Assembly: GCA_964636205.1 (NCBI GenBank)
Contig: CAZWPF010000034.1
Span: 1-27,630 of the forward strand
Direction: 5' to 3'
DNA length: 27,630 nucleotides
Source: JBEBVQ01 sp964636205
GTDB taxonomy: Bacteria; Bacteroidota; Bacteroidia; Chitinophagales; Chitinophagaceae
Below the pieces are notes generated by a model that searched no databases, was not told the DNA's origin, and saw only the letters and a program-made list of their open reading frames with translations. Of this stretch, positions 1 to 5,124 are shown one piece after another. The first letter of the stretch is position 1, and each line of letters begins with the position of its first letter. The translations under genes and the position numbers were made by a program.

Positions 1-345
1 ACGCTTGAAATAGATACCAATGGAGTGTATCACGCTGTGGTTACGGATTCTACCGGGTGTACGCACATCTCCAAAAAATATGAGGTGACGAATATATCCG
101 TACCGCTGGCTGGCGGACTGGCCGATAAGATACGGATATATCCGAACCCGGTAAGTGACGTGGTATATGTGTCCAGCCCGGCTGTTGTGGGTTTGAAGCT
201 CACCGGTCTTGACGGCAGGGCAGTTAAAGTTTCGGAGCAGGCTAAATCACTTTCTGTTTCCGGACTGGCGCCTGGTGTGTATTTGCTGCATGTTATGGAT
301 GAGGATGGGATGTTGCTGAAAGTGGAGAAGGTGGTGAAGGAATAG
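1..345 (+). CDS. T9SS cargo protein, C-terminal fragment (type A sorting domain)
   Basis: The frame is open from the first base, so this is the 3' end of a gene that starts outside the window; the internal GTG at 25 is not a true start. The last ~80 residues form a typical Por secretion-system sorting domain: the motif RIYPNPVSD, a short beta-rich segment, the SGLAPGVYLLHV stretch and a basic end, KVEKVVKE. In Bacteroidota such domains direct export through the type IX secretion system and are usually cleaved at the surface. The residues before the domain (DSTGCTHIS) resemble the end of an Ig/PKD-like repeat of the kind found in large adhesins, but too little is visible to name the protein. 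A strong hairpin follows 23 nt after the stop. Confidence 0.88.
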   Translation, partial: TLEIDTNGVYHAVVTDSTGCTHISKKYEVTNISVPLAGGLADKIRIYPNPVSDVVYVSSPAVVGLKLTGLDGRAVKVSEQAKSLSVSGLAPGVYLLHVMDEDGMLLKVEKVVKE

Positions 346-367
346 AGCATACATAAAGCCATATGAC

Positions 368-395
368 GGCGCTCCAGGTATTTGCCTGGAGCGCC
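368..395 (+). terminator. Hairpin after the T9SS cargo gene
   Basis: A perfect 11-bp GC-rich stem (368-378 with 385-395) encloses a 6-nt loop and lies 23 nt after the stop codon of the preceding gene. The run of T after it is poor, so it may be a weak terminator or a 3'-end stabilising hairpin. It could also act on the opposite strand, behind the transposase remnant. Confidence 0.6.
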
Positions 396-429
396 ATTGT
401 ATTTCGGGGTGGGGTATCCACCCGACGAA

Positions 430-648
430 CTACGTATTGTTTAGTAGCTTAAACTGGTTAGGGTATAGCATGTGGATCTGTGATACTTTAATATCCATGA
501 TATTTTCGAAGACATACTTTAGCCATTGAAAAGGGTTTACCTCTTCCTTTCTGCACATTGCAAAGAAAGAATAGATAGCCGCTGCTCGTTTGGCTGCATC
601 ATGCGAGCCTGCGAACAGATAATTCTTTCTGCCGATAGGACAAACACA
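430..648 (-). pseudogene. IS66-family transposase remnant (C-terminal end)
   Basis: On the minus strand, about 70 codons read as the C-terminal part of an IS66-type transposase. The recognisable pieces are IGRKNYLFAGSHDAAKRAA, then AIYSFFAMCRKEEVNPFQWL and a final LYPNQFK before a TAG stop. In intact IS66 transposases the motif GRKN(Y/W)LF sits close to the C-terminus, after the catalytic DDE region, which is absent here. Upstream the frame runs without a proper start into the tRNA terminator and the tRNA, so no functional protein is expected. No IS66 terminal inverted repeats or accessory orfs are visible. The assignment rests on recognising these motifs, not on a search. Confidence 0.75.
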
Positions 649-654
649 CTTCAT

Positions 655-691
655 AAAAAAGCGAAGATGCCGCATTTTACGGCATCTTCGC
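655..691 (-). terminator. Rho-independent terminator of the tRNA gene
   Basis: A 12-bp perfect stem (661-672 with 680-691) has a 7-nt loop. On the minus strand it is followed by six T (655-660), exactly where the tRNA transcript should end. The plus strand also has six T just after the stem (695-700), so it may stop transcription both ways. Confidence 0.85.
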
Positions 692-701
692 GGATTTTTT
701 G

Positions 702-775
702 TGGGCCCACCAGGACTTGAACCTGGGACCACCTGATTATGAGTCAGGTGCTCTAACCAACTGAGCTATAGGCCC
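702..775 (-). tRNA. tRNA with CAT anticodon, probably tRNA-Ile2 (lysidine type)
   Basis: The minus strand folds into a full cloverleaf: acceptor GGGCCTA pairing with TGGGCCC (one G-T wobble), D arm with AGCTCAGTTGGTTAGAGC, anticodon stem CCTGA/TCAGG around loop CTCATAA (anticodon CAT), and T arm CCAGG-TTCAAGT-CCTGG. The discriminator base is A and CCA is not encoded. A CAT anticodon fits elongator Met, initiator Met or Ile2. The first acceptor pair is G-C, which argues against an initiator. The C4-G69 and C5-G68 pairs match known determinants for the lysidine synthetase TilS in E. coli tRNA-Ile2, so tRNA-Ile2 decoding AUA is favoured over elongator Met. Confidence 0.92.
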
Positions 776-799
776 GGGGCTTTACGCCAAAATGGACGG

Positions 800-807
800 C
801 AAAGCTA
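800..807 (-). promoter_or_regulatory. -7 box of the tRNA promoter
   Basis: On the minus strand TAGCTTTG fits the Bacteroidota -7 consensus TAnnTTTG and lies 24 nt upstream of the tRNA 5' end. No convincing TTTG -33 box is seen at the expected distance. Confidence 0.55.
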
Positions 808-851
808 ACTTTTTTTCTTCGAAATTTTTCACATCTAAATTATTTTCTCAC

Positions 852-859
852 CAACTTTG
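852..859 (+). promoter_or_regulatory. Possible -7 box for the HAD phosphatase gene
   Basis: CAACTTTG differs at one position from TAnnTTTG. It lies 24 nt before the ATG at 884 and covers the alternative TTG start at 857, which makes that longer start unlikely. Confidence 0.35.
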
Positions 860-883
860 CAAGGATTCCATAATTCGAAGAAA

Positions 884-1522
884 ATGCTCCGAAACATCAG
901 ACATATCATTTTTGATCTAGGTGGTGTATTACTAAATATCGACTATCATCTAACCGAACAAGCGTTCGTTAAAGCCGGTATCCAAAACTTTGGAGCCATC
1001 TATTCACAGTTGCAACAAACCCCAATTTTTGACGATTTCGAGACCGGAAGAATCAATGAAGAATTCTTTATAGAAGCCATGCAAATGGCCTCAAAGACCA
1101 ATTTAACCGCCTCCTCTATCGTCGATGCCTGGAATGCTATGCTCCTCGATTTTCCACTGCGGAGGCTCCAGATTTTACAACAACTTCGCGGTCATTACGA
1201 TTTGTTCCTGCTTAGTAATACCAATACTATTCACGAACAGGCATTTAACCAAATACTGATGAATCAGCACCAGATCCCTAATCTGGGCGTGTTCTTTGAT
1301 AGGGTCTACCTTTCGCATCGTGTGGGCTTGAGAAAACCAGATACCAAAATATTTCAGAAAGTAATAGACGATAATAACCTCACCCCAGAATATACACTCT
1401 TTATAGACGACAGTCCGCAACATATAGAGGGTGCAAAATCCTTGGGCATTCAAACCATTTTCCTGGAAAAAGGTATGACCATCGAACAACACGTCTTCAG
1501 ACCTAAATGTTCACAGGCCTAA
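884..1522 (+). CDS. HAD-family phosphatase, YihX-like
   Basis: This 212-aa protein belongs to the haloacid dehalogenase superfamily, subfamily IA with an alpha-helical cap. All four HAD motifs are visible: motif I FDLGGVLLNID with nucleophile D11, motif II LLSNTN, motif III lysine in GLRKPD, and motif IV FIDDSPQHIEGA. The position two residues after the nucleophile is Gly (DxG) where most HAD phosphatases have the acid/base Asp. E. coli YihX, an alpha-D-glucose-1-phosphate phosphatase, has the same DLG pattern, and the SNTN and RKP motifs match too. A sugar-phosphate phosphatase role is therefore a reasonable guess, but the substrate is unproven. I chose ATG 884 because the in-frame TTG at 857 overlaps a promoter-like box. 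The gene is monocistronic and convergent with the tonB operon. Confidence 0.9.
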   Translation: MLRNIRHIIFDLGGVLLNIDYHLTEQAFVKAGIQNFGAIYSQLQQTPIFDDFETGRINEEFFIEAMQMASKTNLTASSIVDAWNAMLLDFPLRRLQILQQLRGHYDLFLLSNTNTIHEQAFNQILMNQHQIPNLGVFFDRVYLSHRVGLRKPDTKIFQKVIDDNNLTPEYTLFIDDSPQHIEGAKSLGIQTIFLEKGMTIEQHVFRPKCSQA

Positions 1523-1575
1523 TCAAATTCGCTTATCCATTATTAGTCCGCATACCTTTATTCGAATCACACCAT

Positions 1576-1606
1576 AAAAAAAGGATGCAATTAAAAACTG
1601 CATCCT
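1576..1606 (-). terminator. Terminator of the exbB-exbD-exbD-tonB operon
   Basis: On the minus strand an 8-bp stem AGGATGCA/TGCATCCT (1599-1606 with 1582-1589) is followed by a run of seven T (1576-1582). It lies about 27 nt beyond the tonB stop. The plus strand has no T run after the stem, so it mainly serves tonB. Confidence 0.8.
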
Positions 1607-1632
1607 CAATCAATAGTTAGCTTAAAGTTTTA

Positions 1633-2445
1633 TTACTCCAGACGGAAGGCGATCGGCAATGTAAAGTACACTTTTACAGGACGACCGTTCTGACGACCGG
1701 GTTTCCATTTGGGCATACTTTTCACAACTCTCACCGCTTCCTGGTCGCAACCCCCGCCTATACCGCGTTGCACTTCCACATCGGAGATTTCACCACTTTC
1801 ATTTACTACGAACCTTACGATTACCCGACCCTGAATATTATTTTCTCGGGCCAAATCCGGGTATCTGATTTTATCTGCCAGATAACGTTGAATCTTATCA
1901 TTACCGCCGGGGAATTCAGGCATCTGCTCTACGAACTCAAAAATCTGCGGAGCTGGTGCAGCTTCAACTACGCCGGTACCCTTTGAATCCAATAAACCCG
2001 GATCGATACCATCGGGATCACCCTCCTGAGTCACAGTACTAATGGCTTTATCTTCCATCTCAGTATGTGCCGGTGGTTTCTCTTCTTCCCTCACTTCCTC
2101 ATCCTTCTTAATCACCGGAGGGGTAAAGGCTATGGTAGGCTTTACCGGTGGTGGTGGAGCCGGAGGAGGAGGTGGTGGTGGTGGTTGATTGGGGTCAATC
2201 GGCGGAGGATCTGCCAATGTTACCTCCGTAAGATTGACGACCGTCACCTTCTTATCTTTGTTACCTGCAATGTTGGCGATCACCGGAATCGTCAGCGCCA
2301 GCGCAATCACGGTAATACCGATAATACCGGCATTCCGCATCCTTTTGGGATACTGTTTGCGCAACTCATAGCTGCCGTATTCCTTGTTACGGCCATCGAA
2401 CAAAATGTCGAGGTAGTCGCTATTCAGTATTTTCTTACTATCCAT
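1633..2445 (-). CDS. tonB: Energy transducer TonB
   Basis: This 270-aa TonB protein spans the periplasm and passes energy from the ExbB-ExbD motor to TonB-dependent outer-membrane receptors such as SusC-type transporters. It has the N-terminal cytoplasmic stretch usual in Bacteroidota (LDILFDGRNKEYGSYELRK, residues ~12-30), one membrane anchor (~39-60), a proline-rich periplasmic linker (~80-110, including an uninterrupted run of Pro) and a TonB C-terminal domain (~170-270). The latter contains PEFPGG, RYPDLARENNIQGRV and MPKWKPGRQNGRPVKV. It is the last gene of the operon, 66 nt after the second exbD, and is followed by a terminator. Confidence 0.95.
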   Translation of the reverse strand: MDSKKILNSDYLDILFDGRNKEYGSYELRKQYPKRMRNAGIIGITVIALALTIPVIANIAGNKDKKVTVVNLTEVTLADPPPIDPNQPPPPPPPPAPPPPVKPTIAFTPPVIKKDEEVREEEKPPAHTEMEDKAISTVTQEGDPDGIDPGLLDSKGTGVVEAAPAPQIFEFVEQMPEFPGGNDKIQRYLADKIRYPDLARENNIQGRVIVRFVVNESGEISDVEVQRGIGGGCDQEAVRVVKSMPKWKPGRQNGRPVKVYFTLPIAFRLE

Positions 2446-2511
2446 CGTTCAATGTCCTTGTTTAATAATGACGGAAAAAACCAATTATTTCACAAATCCC
2501 GACAAACCGGT

Positions 2512-3090
2512 TTATTGGTTAGCCTCTTCCGTTTTCTGTATAAATTCCTTGTCCACTTCTGTGATATCTACGATCGCATAAACCTTAATATCGTTGATAT
2601 TCATTTCGTCGAGTATAGAAACCACATCATCGTATGTACATTCATCGTCCGGCTTGATTATAATAGTGGTCTGATCTGCGGATCCCAATGCACCGCTACG
2701 CTTCAAATCCTCTACTCTCTTCTTCTTATCAATAATCACATCCCTAATACCATCGTTGGGCCGAAAATATGTGAGATTCAATGTCGGGGGAGTTTCGGCG
2801 TCACTTCCGATTCCCTCATAATAATAAAGGCGGTGGTTGGAGCTTAACAAAATGGTAAGCGCAGTACTTTCCTTTACCTTATTCTTTTCTTGATCGGTAA
2901 TTGTCTTATCACTATCCGGCATGTTCAACTGCATGGTCTTAGGTTTGGCCATTGTAGTGGTAAACATGAAGAATGTGATCAAAAGAAAACCTAGATCCAC
3001 CATCGGGGTAAGATCGACCCGGGTGGACAGCTTTTTGGACTTCCCACCACCTTTTTTCTTACCACCGCCGGATTCTGCTAATTCTGCCAT
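2512..3090 (-). CDS. exbD: ExbD-type biopolymer transporter (second ExbD)
   Basis: This 192-aa protein is an ExbD/TolR-family proton-channel subunit. A Gly/Lys-rich cytoplasmic head (SGGGKKKGGGKSKK, residues ~7-20) leads into VDLTPMVDLGFLLITFF, the single transmembrane helix. Asp32 corresponds to the essential proton-carrying Asp25 of E. coli ExbD. The rest is periplasmic and carries an ExbD-like domain (IIIKPDDECTYDDVVSILDEM, then a C-terminal IVDITEVD). It differs in sequence and length from the ExbD encoded 28 nt upstream, so the two are old paralogues rather than a recent duplication. Confidence 0.93.
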   Translation of the reverse strand: MAELAESGGGKKKGGGKSKKLSTRVDLTPMVDLGFLLITFFMFTTTMAKPKTMQLNMPDSDKTITDQEKNKVKESTALTILLSSNHRLYYYEGIGSDAETPPTLNLTYFRPNDGIRDVIIDKKKRVEDLKRSGALGSADQTTIIIKPDDECTYDDVVSILDEMNINDIKVYAIVDITEVDKEFIQKTEEANQ

Positions 3091-3118
3091 TTCTTTACCT
3101 TTTAATCAGTTTTCAATA

Positions 3119-3784
3119 TCATTTACTAATTCCCGCCATCTGCTTTTCATATGCGGCAGTACCCGGAGGAACAGCTTTCAGATCAGTAATCAGATTGAAC
3201 TTGAATATCTTGAGATTTTCCAATGTCCTGATCACCTTCTTATAGTCGGGATAAACCGCATCCGCATCTGCTTTGATACAAACTCTCAGCTTGTTACCAC
3301 TCAAATGACGCGCATTATCCACCCATTGAATCAACTCATTTTCACGAGTTTTAACTGCAGCTGTATCAGCGGGAATTCCCGGAACCATTTTGTCTAACTG
3401 AGAACGTTGATCGGGAGGAGCAGCCAGATAAGATTTCAATTGACTAAAGGGAGTTCCGATAGAAGACCCAATCGCAAATGAATTCATTTCTTCCTCGGTC
3501 AAACCGAGACTATTAGCAGTATTAATCGACTCGATCAAATCCTTTCTGAGTTTCTTATTCTCTATCGAGAAAAATATCCGCCCGTCCTTATCCAATGTGA
3601 TCAACATAATGTCTGTATCCGGAAGTGGAATTTCCGAGATAGAGGCAGGCGTCTTAACTACCACTGGCTCATCCGGCTTAAATTTAGTCGCCAACATGAA
3701 GAAAGTGAGTAGTAGGAAAGCCACGTCACACATCGCCGTCATGTCGATATGGGTACTCTTCCTTGGTATTTTAATTTTTGGCAT
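3119..3784 (-). CDS. exbD: ExbD-type biopolymer transporter (first ExbD)
   Basis: This 221-aa ExbD-family protein has a short basic cytoplasmic start (MPKIKIPRKSTHIDMTAMCD), a transmembrane helix AFLLLTFFMLATKF with the proton-relay Asp at residue 20, and a periplasmic domain ending in RVCIKADADAVYPDYKKVI and a LITDLKAV strand. It is longer than a typical ~140-aa ExbD: a ~70-residue segment in the middle (from about SNSLGLTEEE to RHLSGN) looks like an insertion in the periplasmic domain. It probably assembles with the adjacent ExbB; two ExbD subunits sit inside one ExbB pentamer in known structures. It lies 117 nt after exbB with a hairpin between them. Confidence 0.93.
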   Translation of the reverse strand: MPKIKIPRKSTHIDMTAMCDVAFLLLTFFMLATKFKPDEPVVVKTPASISEIPLPDTDIMLITLDKDGRIFFSIENKKLRKDLIESINTANSLGLTEEEMNSFAIGSSIGTPFSQLKSYLAAPPDQRSQLDKMVPGIPADTAAVKTRENELIQWVDNARHLSGNKLRVCIKADADAVYPDYKKVIRTLENLKIFKFNLITDLKAVPPGTAAYEKQMAGISK

Positions 3785-3850
3785 AACTTACGTTTCTAAC
3801 ATCCATTAGTAATAAGAGTCTAAATCGACTTTATTCCATAAATACAAACG

Positions 3851-3887
3851 CATGGAACGGAAAAAATTTTCATTTTCCCGTTCCATG
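3851..3887 (-). other. Intercistronic hairpin between exbB and exbD
   Basis: A 10-bp perfect stem (3851-3860 with 3878-3887) extends by four A-T pairs past a single bulge and starts 14 nt after the exbB stop. No T run follows on the minus strand, so it is not a classic terminator. It could trim or stabilise the exbB message or allow partial termination, giving more ExbB than ExbD and TonB. Confidence 0.6.
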
Positions 3888-3901
3888 CCTGCTAAACTGC
3901 C

Positions 3902-4744
3902 TTATTTATAGTTAGCCGCAAAGCTTTGTGTCAGTGTGAATCCACTTTCATCGATGCTATAAGTGATATTATCGATGATGGTAGTGAAGAAGCTATAGAA
4001 AATAATAGCCAGGAATGAAGTACCGATACCGATCATTGTGTTGATCAAGGCTTCCGAGATACCCGCAGCCAGTGCAGCGGCATCAGGAGCACCTGCTTGT
4101 GCCATTGCCGAGAACGCGCGAATCATACCTAATACCGTTCCGAACAGACCGAGAAGGGTCGCACCCGAAGCGATAGTAGAAATGAATACCAGGTTTCTTT
4201 CCATGATTGGCAACTCCAGAGTAGTCGCTTCTTCAATTTCCTTTTGAATACTGATGATTTTTTGCTCTGTATCCAGTTCGTGATTGTTGATCATTTCTTT
4301 GTACTTCAACAATCCCGCACGCATCACGTTGCCTACAGAACCGCTTTGCTTATCACATTCTGCGATAGCAGCGTCCACGTTCTTATTAGCAAGATGATAT
4401 TGGACTCTGCGAACGAATTCGCCACCGTTCACTTTACCTCTTGCACGAGTAATAGTCAATGCGCGTTCGATAACGAAGCAGATCAACACCAACAAGGTGG
4501 ACATCAAAATTGGAATTACCCAACCCCCGGTGTAGGCTGTTCCGAAAAAGTTAAGTGGAACATGTTTTTCTGCATCACGGAAGTTACTCGGGTCACCAAA
4601 GCCTATATGGAAAATCAAGTGCGCTACGATCAAACAGACAACAACGATAATAAGGTTTATCAAAAAACCATTACTGTTTCTTGCCTTACCCTTCGGTCCA
4701 TAAGATGCAGGAGTTTTCCCTGTGGCTTGTTTTACATCTGCCAT
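3902..4744 (-). CDS. exbB: ExbB/TolQ/MotA-family proton channel protein
   Basis: This 280-aa inner-membrane protein is the ExbB scaffold of the TonB motor. A basic, Gly-rich cytoplasmic tail is followed by a first membrane helix (~27-50), a second (~74-95, ending in FVIERALTITRARGK), a cytoplasmic helical domain (~100-175) and the paired helices with the conserved MotA/TolQ/ExbB signature (LVFISTIASGATLLGLFGTV and ISEALINTMIGIGTSFLAII). The extra N-terminal helix makes it larger than E. coli ExbB, as is common in Bacteroidota. It is the first gene of the operon and has its own promoter. Confidence 0.95.
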   Translation of the reverse strand: MADVKQATGKTPASYGPKGKARNSNGFLINLIIVVVCLIVAHLIFHIGFGDPSNFRDAEKHVPLNFFGTAYTGGWVIPILMSTLLVLICFVIERALTITRARGKVNGGEFVRRVQYHLANKNVDAAIAECDKQSGSVGNVMRAGLLKYKEMINNHELDTEQKIISIQKEIEEATTLELPIMERNLVFISTIASGATLLGLFGTVLGMIRAFSAMAQAGAPDAAALAAGISEALINTMIGIGTSFLAIIFYSFFTTIIDNITYSIDESGFTLTQSFAANYK

Positions 4745-4813
4745 AATTCTGATTTTTAATTTTTGGTTTTAAATTTCGTTTGGGCTTCTCAAAAAATAAT
4801 AAACGTAAGGTTG

Positions 4814-4844
4814 CAAAGATATAGGTACCGTATAAAAAAACAAC
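4814..4844 (-). promoter_or_regulatory. Promoter of the exbB operon
   Basis: On the minus strand the -7 box TATCTTTG (4814-4821) matches TAnnTTTG exactly. A GTTG at 4841-4844, 19 nt upstream, fits the -33 box TTTG at three of four positions. The start codon of exbB is ~70 nt downstream. The rest of the 4745-5124 gap is AT-rich and holds no gene I can support. Confidence 0.65.
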
Positions 4845-5064
4845 CGGCTCCTAAAATTTCATCTAAAATTAATAATAGGTCTTATTATTCCAAAATAACA
4901 CTGCCAGCCAGTTATTTGTACGATATAAAAAACATGCCTTCGAGCTTTCTCTTTTTAACCAATTTTAACAATAATACAACGTTAGGTTGCCTCACTGTAT
5001 AACCGACCCGCCTTTCCTTAATTAAACGTTTTAAAACCCATTCTGGTTTATGACTCATATATTT

Positions 5065-5097
5065 TTTAAAAAGACAAAAATAAATATGTTAACTTAG
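5065..5097 (+). promoter_or_regulatory. Possible promoter of the beta-helix gene
   Basis: TTTA (5065-5068), a 21-nt gap and TAACTTAG (5090-5097) each miss the Bacteroidota consensus by one base. The box lies 27 nt before the ATG at 5125. Confidence 0.4.
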
Positions 5098-5124
5098 TGA
5101 CATGTAAACCAAACCAACGATTTT

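Noticed and set aside
526..720. Plus-strand open frame across the IS66 remnant and tRNA
   Set aside because: It is antisense to the transposase remnant, the terminator and the tRNA, and its translation shows no protein-like features.
857..883. Longer start (TTG) for the HAD phosphatase
   Set aside because: It overlaps a -7-like box, uses a rare start and adds residues with no family similarity; ATG 884 gives the normal N-terminus.
2065..2847. 260-codon plus-strand frame opposite tonB and exbD
   Set aside because: Runs of Trp and Arg come from the complement of the TonB proline codons; it is a shadow of well-supported genes.
3851..3887. Intercistronic hairpin as a terminator splitting the operon
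   Set aside because: There is no T run after the stem on the transcribed strand, and no promoter-like box before the first exbD.
4763..5002. 79-codon plus-strand frame in the gap before the beta-helix gene
   Set aside because: It is AT-rich, covers the exbB promoter region and has no recognisable domain or leader.
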